Assembly (NCBI GenBank): GCA_001189095.1
Contig: LFCK01000001.1
Span: 62,001-126,000, forward strand
Reading direction: 5' to 3'
DNA from: Parcubacteria bacterium C7867-001
Lineage (GTDB): Bacteria; Patescibacteria; Paceibacteria; UBA9973; UBA2103
Length of the DNA stretch: 64,000 bases
Positions 1-7,165 of this stretch are shown here, in pieces. The translations under genes were made by a program, and so were the position numbers. The stretch's first letter is position 1. Each line of letters opens with the position of its first letter. The notes below the pieces were generated by a model. That model did not search any database. It was not told where the DNA came from and saw only the letters and a program-made list of their open reading frames with translations.

Positions 1-609
1 GAAGCGTTTCTTGCCCACGAGCTCGACGACCTTGCGAAGTCCGCACAAGGACTCCGCGACCTTATTGCCGATCTTGATCTTGAACTCTCGAAGAATTTCG
101 CCGAAGGCCTTAAGAGTGTGAATCAATCATTCACAGAATTCTTCTCGCTCATGTTTGGTGGTGGTGGCGCGCGTCTCATGCTTGAAGAGGCGTCAAACGA
201 TGATGAAGAAGATGAAGAGAATGAGTTTGACGATCAACCGAAAAAGCAGAAGAAGGCAGGCATCGAGGTGCAGGTGAGTCTCCCGAAAAAGCGTGTGCAG
301 TCCTTGGTGCAGCTCTCAGGAGGTGAGCGTGCGCTCACTTCAATAGCACTTATTTTTGCGATGAGTCAGGTAAACCCGCCACCGTTCCTCATCCTCGACG
401 AAACGGACGCGGCGCTTGATGAAGCGAACAGCCGACGCTACGGCGATATGATCGAAGCGCTTGCGAAGCGTTCCCAGCTCGTCGTCATCACCCACAATCG
501 CGAAACCATGAGTCGTGCAGGCATCCTCTACGGCGTAACGATGGGTTCCGACGGCGTGTCGAAACTCCTCTCCGTGAAGTTCGAAGAAGCAGCTGCCGTT
601 GCAAAATAA
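1..609 (+). CDS. smc: SMC chromosome segregation ATPase, C-terminal end (5' truncated by window)
   Basis: The frame is open from base 1, so this is the tail of a larger gene. It encodes the C-terminal half of an SMC ABC-type head. The signature LSGGERALTSIALIFA lies near residue 107, followed by the Walker B region FLILDETDAALDEAN and the switch-histidine region VVITHNRETM. SMC proteins dimerise through a hinge and use ATP to organise and segregate chromosomes. An acidic stretch (DDEEDEENEFDD, about residues 63-74) sits where SMC heads usually carry a variable insertion. The GTG at 118 is internal, not a start. A strong terminator follows directly, so smc is the last gene of its unit. Confidence 0.93.
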   Translation, partial: EAFLAHELDDLAKSAQGLRDLIADLDLELSKNFAEGLKSVNQSFTEFFSLMFGGGGARLMLEEASNDDEEDEENEFDDQPKKQKKAGIEVQVSLPKKRVQSLVQLSGGERALTSIALIFAMSQVNPPPFLILDETDAALDEANSRRYGDMIEALAKRSQLVVITHNRETMSRAGILYGVTMGSDGVSKLLSVKFEEAAAVAK

Positions 610-612
610 AAA

Positions 613-640
613 CCGCGCCAGCATAGCTGGCGCGGCATTT
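613..640 (+). terminator. Rho-independent terminator after smc
   Basis: Ten-base-pair perfect stem CCGCGCCAGC/GCTGGCGCGG with an ATA loop, then a short T-rich tail. It also lies just beyond the 3' end of the opposing gene at 641-979 and may serve both. Confidence 0.75.
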
Positions 641-979
641 TCACACATCGGCGAGAATGTCCGGAAACTCTCTCGCTAAGAAAGCGTCGAATACTCCTTC
701 GCGCCCCTTTCTGAAATCGCGGTGCTGCGCCTTTTCAGATTCGCGGCGCCACAGTTTGCGTTCACGAAGATACTGCTTCACGAAGGCGACGAACTCGCGC
801 GCGTCGTCCTCGTCCCAGAAATGGGCGAGTTCGATATCGTCTTGCGAGACGACGATAAATCCCCAGCCCGATGGCCGGACAGTCCACGGCTGCGGATATC
901 GCCTGCAGGTCTGTTCGAAGACTTCTTTGAGGAAGTCGACCTTCTTTGTTCGCGAAAGGGTAAGTTGTTTCTTGGCCAT
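641..979 (-). CDS. Hypothetical protein, 112 aa, orphan gene unit
   Basis: Not recognised as a named family. It is a soluble, charged protein with a basic N-terminus (AKKQLTLSRTKK), an aromatic middle (WTVRPSGWGFIVVSQDDIELAHFWDEDDAREFVAFVKQYL) and a charged tail. The start is supported by a strong Shine-Dalgarno AAAGGAGG about 8 nt before the ATG. It stands alone, opposite in direction to smc and the GFA gene. It belongs to the set of short orphan genes in this window that carry a strong ribosome binding site. Overlapping frames on the + strand lack comparable start signals and are shadows. Confidence 0.72.
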   Translation of the reverse strand: MAKKQLTLSRTKKVDFLKEVFEQTCRRYPQPWTVRPSGWGFIVVSQDDIELAHFWDEDDAREFVAFVKQYLRERKLWRRESEKAQHRDFRKGREGVFDAFLAREFPDILADV

Positions 980-1025
980 GAGCGGCCTCCTTTCTTCGTG
1001 TCTATCTGCACGGTATCATGCGGAA

Positions 1026-1376
1026 ATGGAAAAACACACCGGCGGATGTCACTGCACAAAAGTCCGTTACGAAGTTGAGCTGGATCTCACAAGGCCGGTC
1101 CTCGACTGCAATTGCTCGCACTGCGCTATAAAAGGCCTACTGCTCGCATTCGTGCCAGAATCGCAATTTACCCTCCTTTCAGGAGCGGATGATCTCGAGA
1201 CCTACAAATTCAGCAAAGGCCACATCTCGCACATGGCTTGCAAGAGTTGCGGCGTGCAGCCGTTCGGAAAAGGGATGGGGAAGGATGGGCCAATGGTCGC
1301 GATAAACGTCCGTACGCTCGACGACGTCGACCTCAAGTCTCTTACGTACAACGAATTCAACGGAAAGGACCTCTAG
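1026..1376 (+). CDS. GFA/CENP-V fold zinc protein, 116 aa
   Basis: The sequence has the pattern of the GFA family (glutathione-dependent formaldehyde-activating enzyme fold, also called CENP-V/GFA). GGCHCTKVRYEV comes at the start with the first CxC pair, then CNCSHC, then CKSCG, followed by the usual motif equivalent to AINVRTLDD. The cysteines normally bind two zinc ions. Members include S-(hydroxymethyl)glutathione synthase, but most are of unknown substrate, so no reaction is assigned. ATG 1026 gives a full-length domain; the frame upstream overlaps the neighbouring gene and has no matching domain. No clear Shine-Dalgarno is seen. Confidence 0.82.
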   Translation: MEKHTGGCHCTKVRYEVELDLTRPVLDCNCSHCAIKGLLLAFVPESQFTLLSGADDLETYKFSKGHISHMACKSCGVQPFGKGMGKDGPMVAINVRTLDDVDLKSLTYNEFNGKDL

Positions 1377-1506
1377 GCCACCTTACGAGTTCGGCGTCGA
1401 GCACTCTTTTGCAGTTTCGGGTGCACTCGACAAATAATTATATTCGGGTTATAGAAGTACTGGAAGCCCATTAGGGGTTTTGCAAACGCCAACAGGAGAA
1501 TTCTTA

Positions 1507-1998
1507 GTGGCAGATGAAACTACCGTAGATACCCCCGAACCTAAGGGTAAGGGAGGGTGGACCGCGCTCGCCGTAGTGGCGGCTCTCCTTCTCCTCATTG
1601 CCTTGGCTATAGGAGGCTATACGATCTATATGAAAAACGGTGGGCAAAATCCTTTTGCCAAACCTGCGCCGGTTGCCTCTAAAGAAGCAATCGCGTTCGG
1701 TGAACGTTGCGCTGGCGCCGGACTCTCTCAGGACTGCGCCGGTACGTATGTGTTCGTGAAGGGCAATCCTCGGCCGTATGTGATCGGCGAGTCATCGCTC
1801 TATAACGACATCGTCTGGTTCGACGCTCTCGCGAAGAACAAGTTCGTCGATGTCGAGCGCGTCGTCTCGCCGCGCTGCGGCCCCGAAGGCAGCGACTATG
1901 AAAAAGTCGTCTGCGAGTACAACGGCATCAAGCCCAAGCCGCCGGCGCCGGCAGCCGGTAGCGCTGCGCCCGTAAAGCCAGCCGCTCCGCCAAGCTAA
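1507..1998 (+). CDS. Single-pass membrane protein with conserved cysteines, 163 aa
   Basis: Not recognised. The N-terminal 20 residues are soluble and rich in T/E/P, followed by one strong transmembrane helix (ALAVVAALLLLIALAIGGYTIYM), then an external domain of about 100 residues with four cysteines (GERCAGAGLSQDCAG and PRCGPEGSDYEKVVCEY) and a Pro/Ala tail. The cysteine spacing suggests two disulfides outside the cell. The start is set at GTG 1507 because AGGAG lies 8 nt upstream; the TTG at 1480 has a much weaker site. A terminator shared with the converging rnr gene follows. Confidence 0.7.
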   Translation: MADETTVDTPEPKGKGGWTALAVVAALLLLIALAIGGYTIYMKNGGQNPFAKPAPVASKEAIAFGERCAGAGLSQDCAGTYVFVKGNPRPYVIGESSLYNDIVWFDALAKNKFVDVERVVSPRCGPEGSDYEKVVCEYNGIKPKPPAPAAGSAAPVKPAAPPS

Positions 1999-2020
1999 TC
2001 CGATCGCTCCGCGATTCGGA

Positions 2021-2050
2021 AAACCCGCTGCAGAAATGCAGCGGGTTTTT
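2021..2050. terminator. Bidirectional terminator between two convergent genes
   Basis: Twelve-base stem AAACCCGCTGCA/TGCAGCGGGTTT with a GAAA loop. It is flanked by an A-run and a T-run, so it can stop transcription from the 163-aa membrane gene and from rnr. Confidence 0.8.
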
Positions 2051-2051
2051 G

Positions 2052-4019
2052 TTATTTCACGAGTTCAAAATCGAGTTCGCGTTCGAAGGGCCGTGCGGCA
2101 ATAAGGCGTACACGTATCGGGTCGCCAAGTGCGTATTCCTTCTTCGTACGCTCGCCCACAAGGCGATAACGCTTTTCATCAAAGGTGTAGTAGTCGTCGC
2201 CGATTGAGTTGATGCGCACCATACCGTCTGCGCGCGTCGACTGTTCTTCCACGTAGAAACCGTTTGCCGTGACGCCGGAAATAACCGCATCGAATTCGGT
2301 TCCAATCTTGTCCATGAGGAACTCGACCTGCTTGAGCTTGATCGAGTCGCGTTCTGCTTCCGAAGCAGAGACTTCGCGTTCGCTTGAGTGGACCGCGAGA
2401 CGCTCGAGCTCATCGAGCTCTTTCTTGGTGACCTCGTCGCCATGCTCGATGTGCTTCACCATGCGGTGCACGAGAAGGTCCGGATAGCGGCGAATCGGTG
2501 AGGTGAAGTGCGTGTAGTGCGAAAAGGCGAGACCAAAGTGGCCATTGTTCTTCGTCGTATAAATAGCCTTGCTCATCGAGCGAAGGGTCGCGCTCTTAAT
2601 GAGATATTCTTCCGGCTTTCCTTTCACCTGTTCGAGGAGCTGATTAAGGTCCGTACCTTTCACTTGGCCGGCGCCCGTGACTGGCAGGTTATAGCCGAGA
2701 ACTTTGAGGAACGCCGCAAGATTTTCGATGCGTTCTGCGTCTGGAACATCGTGCACGCGATAAATGACGCCATTCGCAAGACCTTTTTTCTTGGTCGTCT
2801 TTTCCAAATGCTCCGCAACCGCTTCGTTTGCAAGAAGCATGAAGTCTTCGATGAGGAGATTCGTCGCTTTGCGTTCCTTGAGGCGGATAGCGATTGGCTT
2901 GCCGTTCTCATCGAGTTCGATTTTCACTTCGGCGGTGTCGAATTCAATAGCGCCCTTCTTCACGCGGCGTGCGCGGATCTTGTCCGCAAGCGTTTTAAGA
3001 ATAGTGAGCTCTTTGAAGAGTTCGCCTTCGCCCTTGTCGAGCACTTCCTGCGCGTTTTCGTATGTAAATCGTTTATCCGAGTGAATGACCGTCTCACCGA
3101 ACCATGTCTCAATGATGCCGGCATCCTTGTCGAGTGTGAACACGGCAGAGACAGCGAGACGATCGAGGTCAGGATTAAGTGAGCAGAGATTGGTGGAGAG
3201 GACGTGCGGAAGCATTGGAATGGTGCGATCAACGAGGTACACGCTCGTTGCGCGGTTGCGGCCTTCTGCGTCGATTTCGGTACCGGGGACGACAAAATGC
3301 GAGACGTCCGCGATATGCACGCCGATTTCAAAATTTCCATCAGGAAGCTCTTTCACTGAAAGCGCGTCGTCGAAGTCTTTTGCATCGAAGGGGTCAATAG
3401 TGAAGGTCGTGGTGCCGCGGAAGTCCTTGCGGCGCGGGTCTTTTGCACCGGCGTCGAGCATTGCTTGGCCGTTCTTTTCGAGTTCTTCCGCTTCTTTCTT
3501 TACGCCGGGAGGGAAGTCAGAGTGGAATCCTTGCGCGAGTGCGACGGCGCGCATTTCGACGTCGTGGTCGCCCGCGATACCAATAACTTCTTTCACCGTG
3601 CCCCACGGGAAACGGGCTCCTGCGTCCCAGCCGCCAAGCGTAATAAGCACTTTGTAGCCGAACGGGGGATTCTCACCGCGCACTTCAAACGGCACGTACA
3701 TCTTCTTCCAGTCGGGAATCAGAATGGCCTTGAACTGGCTTGCATCTTCTGGCTTCGGTTCGATGAGTTTACCGACGAATTCCGTGCGAGCGCGCGTGAC
3801 TATTTCGAGCACTTTGCCCGCTTCCCGCTTCCCGCCCGAACGGCGGTCTTCAATGAAGCCGACTGATTGCACTTTCACGATGTCGTAGGGGAATGCGCCG
3901 CCGAGGTCATCAGCTTGGATGATGAAGTCCTCCTTGCCGTTTTCCCGCGCAAAAAAGCCCGTGCCGCTTCGCGTCACGGAAATCACTCCTTCATATATCG
4001 TTTCGTCCTTTGCGGCCAT
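2052..4019 (-). CDS. rnr: Ribonuclease R (RNase II/R family 3'-5' exoribonuclease)
   Basis: A 655-residue processive 3'-5' exoribonuclease that degrades structured RNA. The N-terminal part is a cold-shock/OB-type RNA binding region (TGFFARENGKEDFIIQADDL). The RNB catalytic domain starts near residue 203, with the metal-binding aspartate cluster IDPFDAKDFDDALS at 208-220, then HIADVSHFV and the RNB core through LRSMSKAIYTTKNNGHFGLAFSHYTHFTSPIRRYPDL. The C-terminal S1 domain begins near FDAVISGVTANGFYV. It is shorter than E. coli RNase R and lacks the long basic tail. A candidate extended -10 (TGC-TATATT) ends about 10 nt before the ATG; no Shine-Dalgarno is visible. Confidence 0.95.
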   Translation of the reverse strand: MAAKDETIYEGVISVTRSGTGFFARENGKEDFIIQADDLGGAFPYDIVKVQSVGFIEDRRSGGKREAGKVLEIVTRARTEFVGKLIEPKPEDASQFKAILIPDWKKMYVPFEVRGENPPFGYKVLITLGGWDAGARFPWGTVKEVIGIAGDHDVEMRAVALAQGFHSDFPPGVKKEAEELEKNGQAMLDAGAKDPRRKDFRGTTTFTIDPFDAKDFDDALSVKELPDGNFEIGVHIADVSHFVVPGTEIDAEGRNRATSVYLVDRTIPMLPHVLSTNLCSLNPDLDRLAVSAVFTLDKDAGIIETWFGETVIHSDKRFTYENAQEVLDKGEGELFKELTILKTLADKIRARRVKKGAIEFDTAEVKIELDENGKPIAIRLKERKATNLLIEDFMLLANEAVAEHLEKTTKKKGLANGVIYRVHDVPDAERIENLAAFLKVLGYNLPVTGAGQVKGTDLNQLLEQVKGKPEEYLIKSATLRSMSKAIYTTKNNGHFGLAFSHYTHFTSPIRRYPDLLVHRMVKHIEHGDEVTKKELDELERLAVHSSEREVSASEAERDSIKLKQVEFLMDKIGTEFDAVISGVTANGFYVEEQSTRADGMVRINSIGDDYYTFDEKRYRLVGERTKKEYALGDPIRVRLIAARPFERELDFELVK

Positions 4020-4126
4020 TTACGCCTAAAATATAGCATCTTCCGCATATATCGACACGAAATGAGGCGCGTGGCATAGTCTTTTTGGAGTTCTCTGGAA
4101 ATGACTCCTTGGAAAGGTTTTTACCA

Positions 4127-4429
4127 ATGGGAGAAGTTAGTTTGGGGGCGATGTCGATCGCATTCTTGTGGTTTGCAGGAATTGTCGGCGTTTTTGCCCT
4201 CTGGATGTCGTTCGTCGAAAGTTGGCCGAACGCTCAGATGTTCACACCGATGTGGTTCGGCGGGGCATTCGCTCTCGCGGGCGCCGCGCTGCTTTCCGCA
4301 GCCAAAACGACCTACCCGATGCTGTGTGCAGGCGCCGTCCTGTGCGGCATCGGAATCATCTTCATGAGCGTGTATCTGCACGTTTTCGTGAAAGCGGGGT
4401 ACCAGCGGGTTACCTATAAAACCTACTGA
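4127..4429 (+). CDS. Small membrane protein, about 100 aa, three transmembrane helices
   Basis: Not recognised. Three hydrophobic segments are clear: SIAFLWFAGIVGVFALWMSFV, MWFGGAFALAGAALLSAA and CAGAVLCGIGIIFMSVYLHVFV. The ATG at 4127 is chosen because GGAAAGG lies about 10 nt upstream. The reading frame also allows a TTG at 4085 and an ATG at 4151, so the start is uncertain. It is a single gene ended by a strong hairpin, between rnr (divergent) and rpsP. The function cannot be inferred. Confidence 0.6.
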   Translation: MGEVSLGAMSIAFLWFAGIVGVFALWMSFVESWPNAQMFTPMWFGGAFALAGAALLSAAKTTYPMLCAGAVLCGIGIIFMSVYLHVFVKAGYQRVTYKTY

Positions 4430-4433
4430 CCAA

Positions 4434-4468
4434 AGGCGCCTCGGATGTATCCGAGGCGCCTCTTTATT
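4434..4468 (+). terminator. Terminator before rpsP
   Basis: Twelve-base perfect stem AGGCGCCTCGGA/TCCGAGGCGCCT with a TGTA loop, followed by CTTTATTT. It separates the small membrane gene from the rpsP promoter, whose -35 starts at the end of the T-tract. Confidence 0.8.
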
Positions 4469-4496
4469 TGACCAAAAGCCCCTATTTTGGTACTCT
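4468..4496 (+). promoter_or_regulatory. rpsP promoter with almost no leader
   Basis: TTGACC (4468-4473), 17-bp spacer, then an extended -10 TGG-TACTCT (4491-4496). Transcription would begin close to 4503, only a few bases before the rpsP ATG at 4507. There is no room for a ribosome binding site. Confidence 0.6.
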
Positions 4497-4506
4497 CCAC
4501 GGACAT

Positions 4507-4947
4507 ATGTTGATGATCCGCTTTCAGCGAATTGGCCGCAAGAATGATCCGGCTTTTCGTATTGTCGTACTCCCGAAGACCTCGGGCCCTAAAGCTGGTA
4601 CCTATACCGACCTCATCGGTACCTACAACCCGAAGACCAAGGAATTTAAGATCGAAGCAGACCGCCTCAAGGACTGGATGAGCAAGGGTGCCCAGCTTTC
4701 CCCAAGCCTTTCGAACCTCCTCATTGATAAGAAGATCATCGAAGGTAAGAAGGTGAATGTCCTTCCGAAGAAGTCTCCTATCAAGGATCCTGAAGCTGAA
4801 GCAAAGGCTGCTGCAGCGGCCGCAGCAGCAGCTGCGCCGGTTGTTGCTGAGGCAGCTCCTGAAGTTGTTGAAGAAGCGCCCGCTGAAGCTCCGGTTGAAG
4901 AGGCAGCTCCTGCTGAGGAAGTTGCACCTGCCGAAGCTGCGGCATAA
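4507..4947 (+). CDS. rpsP: 30S ribosomal protein bS16 with long Ala/Glu tail
   Basis: Residues 1-85 match bS16 (MLMIRFQRIGRKNDPAFRIVV, then YNPKTKEFKIEADRLKDWMSKGAQLS), a component of the small subunit needed for assembly. The start at ATG 4507 fits the family N-terminus; the frame upstream to 4468 runs through the promoter. After the core there is a roughly 50-residue tail of Ala, Pro, Glu and Val, with a run of ten alanines. Ordinary bS16 is about 80-90 residues, so the 146-residue length is due to this tail. It heads the cluster rpsP-khpA-exported protein-trmD. Confidence 0.95.
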   Translation: MLMIRFQRIGRKNDPAFRIVVLPKTSGPKAGTYTDLIGTYNPKTKEFKIEADRLKDWMSKGAQLSPSLSNLLIDKKIIEGKKVNVLPKKSPIKDPEAEAKAAAAAAAAAAPVVAEAAPEVVEEAPAEAPVEEAAPAEEVAPAEAAA

Positions 4948-4948
4948 C

Positions 4949-4980
4949 CGCGCGCGCTACGCGCGCGTCATTACTTTTCT
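4949..4980 (+). other. GC hairpin in the rpsP-khpA gap
   Basis: An alternating CG inverted repeat around CTAC (about 4950-4967), followed by a weak T-rich stretch up to the khpA ATG. It may be a leaky terminator that lowers expression of the downstream genes relative to rpsP, or an mRNA end stabiliser. The U-tract is too poor for a confident terminator. Confidence 0.4.
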
Positions 4981-5304
4981 ATGGATATGGATGTAACGAA
5001 TGCAAAGGAATTTCTTGAATACGTGATACGCCAGCTCGTCGATCATCCGGACGAGGTTTCGATCGTTCCGACACTCGACAACTTCGGCGTCCTCCTCACC
5101 CTCAAAGTCCACAAGGACGATATGGGCAAGCTCATCGGTAAGGGAGGCAAGTTCGCTACCGAAACCATTCGCCCGCTTATGAAAGCCTACGGCTACAAGC
5201 ATGGTGCAAACATTAGCGTGAAGCTCGCAGAACCGGTTGGCGGCAAGCGCTACAGCGAAGCGCCAGAACTTAAGTCGGTAGACGAAGCATTGGGCGAGCT
5301 ATAA
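4981..5304 (+). CDS. khpA: KH-domain RNA-binding protein (KhpA-type)
   Basis: A 107-residue single KH domain protein. The RNA-binding loop is GKLIGKGGKFAT (about residues 45-56), preceded by the strand VLLTLKVHKDDM. KhpA proteins bind RNA and, in Firmicutes, work with KhpB in control of cell elongation and small RNAs; whether that applies here is unknown. The position between rpsP and trmD is the classic location of this gene in many bacteria, which supports the call. No Shine-Dalgarno is seen upstream. A second ATG two codons later is possible. Confidence 0.88.
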   Translation: MDMDVTNAKEFLEYVIRQLVDHPDEVSIVPTLDNFGVLLTLKVHKDDMGKLIGKGGKFATETIRPLMKAYGYKHGANISVKLAEPVGGKRYSEAPELKSVDEALGEL

Positions 5305-5314
5305 TTCTTTATAT

Positions 5315-5872
5315 ATGACTACGACTCGTGGATTCGCGTTCATAACGGTACTCATTGCCGTTGCTGGTCTTTTGATGCTCGGTGGGACCGCGTACGTCGT
5401 TACGCAGGATTCGATGAAAGCTCCGGCGGATCAGGTCGCTACGATGGAAGAGAAGCATGTGCAGACGGCGCCCGGGGATCATCCAGAAGTTGATCATGAT
5501 GCCAATGGTGGCGTAGCGGCATCTGCCACAGGAAAAATCGGCATTAACTGGAAGTTTGAGAGCGCGGGCGAAAAGGACTATGTTCCGCAAACCAAAGTCA
5601 CGGCGATAGTAAGCAGCAAGCCGCATGTCGTCGGTGTATTCGCGGGTACCTGTTCTGAAATAGGACCGTCAGGCGGCGTTGATGGGAAAGGTCTTCTCGC
5701 CGGCGAACTTTCTGGCGTTCAATGCTGGTATGCAGGAGGCGGCAATGAAATCGGTCTCTTCGCGATAGAGGACGGCGGCGTCGAAATCATGGTTGGCGAA
5801 CTCGATGAAGGCAGTGCTGAGAATGCCGGTGTCCGCGGTAACTTCAAGATTCGCACCGACATCAAGCTCTAA
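5315..5872 (+). CDS. Membrane-anchored exported protein, 185 aa
   Basis: Not recognised. The N-terminus (TTTRGFAFITVLIAVAGLLMLGGTAYVV) is a signal anchor that resembles a short type IV pilin-like leader, followed by a polar linker rich in H/D/E and an external domain with two cysteines (FAGTCSEIG and GVQCWYAGGG). TATAAT at 5300-5305 ends 9 nt before the ATG, so the mRNA may be nearly leaderless. The stop codon overlaps the trmD start (TAATG), so the two are translationally coupled. Confidence 0.72.
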   Translation: MTTTRGFAFITVLIAVAGLLMLGGTAYVVTQDSMKAPADQVATMEEKHVQTAPGDHPEVDHDANGGVAASATGKIGINWKFESAGEKDYVPQTKVTAIVSSKPHVVGVFAGTCSEIGPSGGVDGKGLLAGELSGVQCWYAGGGNEIGLFAIEDGGVEIMVGELDEGSAENAGVRGNFKIRTDIKL

Positions 5873-6528
5873 TGCTTCGTTTTCATCTCATTACTCTCTT
5901 TCCGGAAGCATGCGATGCGTATCTTTCCGCATCCATCCTTGGTCGTGCTCGTACGAATAAAAAGATAGCGGTGAAGTATGCGTCTCCGCGCGACTTCGTT
6001 GAAAATAAGTGGGGCAAGGTGGACGAGCGTCCGTATGGCGGCGGTCCCGGCATGGTGATGCAGGCCCTTCCGGTGGTGAAGGCGGCGAAGAAGTCTCTTG
6101 GCACCAAAAAGAAAGCAGCGATTGTTTGGTTCGCACCAAACGCAAAGCCTTTTGATAACAAAGAGGCGGACAAACTCGCGAAGTTTTCTGACGTAGTGCT
6201 CGTGTGTGGTCGCTATGAAGGCATTGATGAGCGCGCAAAGACGATGCTCAAGACGCTCGGTACGCTTAAAGAATACTCAGTTGGTGAAGCGGTTTATACG
6301 GGTGGGGAAGTTCCGGCACTCGCTATTGTGGATGCGGTAACGCGTCGTCTCAAGGGGGTGCTCGGTAAGGATGAGTCGGTGGAAGAGCGGCGCGTGGCCT
6401 CCCGCGCCGTCTACACGCGTCCCGACACCATTTCCTTTAACAAGAAAAACTACAAAGTTCCCGCGGTTCTCAAGACTGGCCACCACGCAAATATCGATAC
6501 ATGGAAGACCAAGAAAAACACGCGCTAG
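5872..6528 (+). CDS. trmD: tRNA (guanine37-N1)-methyltransferase
   Basis: TrmD methylates G37 next to the anticodon in tRNAs using S-adenosylmethionine, which prevents +1 frameshifting. The family motifs are present: FHLITLFPEACDAYLSASILGRA at the start, DERPYGGGPGMVM near residue 51, VCGRYEGIDERA near 111, and the trefoil-knot SAM loop region EYSVGEAVYTGGEVPALAI. At 218 residues it is slightly shorter than typical TrmD. The start overlaps the stop of the gene before it by one base. It is the last gene of the rpsP-khpA-trmD cluster. Confidence 0.95.
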   Translation: MLRFHLITLFPEACDAYLSASILGRARTNKKIAVKYASPRDFVENKWGKVDERPYGGGPGMVMQALPVVKAAKKSLGTKKKAAIVWFAPNAKPFDNKEADKLAKFSDVVLVCGRYEGIDERAKTMLKTLGTLKEYSVGEAVYTGGEVPALAIVDAVTRRLKGVLGKDESVEERRVASRAVYTRPDTISFNKKNYKVPAVLKTGHHANIDTWKTKKNTR

Positions 6529-6545
6529 CGTGGGATACTGAATGT

Positions 6546-6734
6546 ATGGAAGCATCCCCCGGACAAGACCCGTTTGTGCGAAACGAAGAATTTGAAGAGG
6601 ACGGAAAGACGTATCGTCGGTTCATCCGGCACGACGGAACGGCTATGACCATGCTTATAAGCAAAGGATACGAGCCGCGACGCGAAGAGGTCTTCAACGA
6701 AGAGACGAAGACGTGGGAACAGAAAGCAGCATAA
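6546..6734 (+). CDS. Hypothetical small acidic protein, 62 aa
   Basis: Not recognised. It is a short, charged, soluble protein (EEFEEDGKTYRRFIRHDGTAMTMLISKGYEPRREEVFNEET) without membrane segments. ATG 6546 is preferred over the in-frame ATG 6501 inside trmD, because an extended -10 (TGG-GATACT, 6531-6539) ends exactly 6 nt before it. This is the same geometry seen at several other starts in this window. A strong terminator follows, so it forms its own short transcript. Confidence 0.62.
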   Translation: MEASPGQDPFVRNEEFEEDGKTYRRFIRHDGTAMTMLISKGYEPRREEVFNEETKTWEQKAA

Positions 6735-6741
6735 AAGGAGC

Positions 6742-6770
6742 GGGCCGGCGCGAAGCGCCGGCCCTTTTTC
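6742..6770 (+). terminator. Terminator after the 62-aa gene
   Basis: Ten-base GC stem GGGCCGGCGC/GCGCCGGCCC with a GAA loop, followed by TTTTT. Several other orphan genes in the window end with a nearly identical stem. Confidence 0.85.
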
Positions 6771-6776
6771 CTGAAC

Positions 6777-6899
6777 TCAGGACTTTTTGGATCTCGGTTC
6801 CCACAGGTTGACCATCCATCCGAGGACACAAGCGCCCCCGAAGAACAGCCCCCAAGAGAGCCCCTTAATCCATTCCCAAGTGGTAGGGTCAATGTGCAT
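6777..6899 (-). CDS. Small membrane protein, 40 aa
   Basis: A very short gene, MHIDPTTWEWIKGLSWGLFF at its start, with one or two transmembrane segments (GLSWGLFFGGACVLGWMVNLW) and a basic C-terminus (EPRSKKS). The frame continues upstream, but ATG 6899 has an excellent Shine-Dalgarno (GGGAGGTG, 8 nt away) and a consensus promoter behind it. The function is unknown. It shows that very short real genes occur in this genome. Confidence 0.7.
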   Translation of the reverse strand: MHIDPTTWEWIKGLSWGLFFGGACVLGWMVNLWEPRSKKS

Positions 6900-6921
6900 G
6901 ATTGTGCACCTCCCATTGGAT

Positions 6922-6950
6922 ATAATACAGTATTTTAGTATATATGTCAA
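6922..6950 (-). promoter_or_regulatory. Consensus promoter of the 40-aa membrane gene
   Basis: On the minus strand: TTGACA (6950-6945), 17-bp spacer, TATTAT (6927-6922), then a short leader with GGGAGGTG before ATG 6899. The -35 and spacing are textbook sigma-70. Confidence 0.75.
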
Positions 6951-6980
6951 GTTATGGGGATAACCAGCCCCAAAACAGGC

Positions 6981-7165
6981 TTGACGCCCCCTGCGTGGGG
7001 CGTATACTGGGGCTAACCAGAACGGATTGAGTGATGGGGGCACTCTGGTACAAAAGATCCGATAGTTAGACAATTTTTTAACAGCGTCTCGAGAACGAGG
7101 CGAATGGCTTGCATGCGTGCAGGTCCATTTACCGTTTTCAGAGATTCCTTCTTCACGACATACAC
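6981..7165 (+). promoter_or_regulatory. rpoB promoter and about 150-nt leader
   Basis: TTGACG (6981-6986), 16-bp spacer, TATACT (7003-7008). The leader up to the rpoB ATG is about 150 nt, much longer than for other core genes here. It contains a stem-loop with CGTCTCG pairing to CGAGGCG around an AGAA loop (about 7085-7102). No Shine-Dalgarno is seen next to the ATG. The leader could hold a control element, but no known riboswitch or ribosomal protein binding site was recognised. Confidence 0.6.

Noticed and set aside
657..1025. N-terminal extension of the GFA-like frame
   Set aside because: It overlaps a real minus-strand gene and has no similarity to the family; the domain begins at 1026.
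4949..4968. Strong terminator between rpsP and khpA
   Set aside because: The GC stem is good but the following T-tract is weak, so only a leaky or structural role is proposed.
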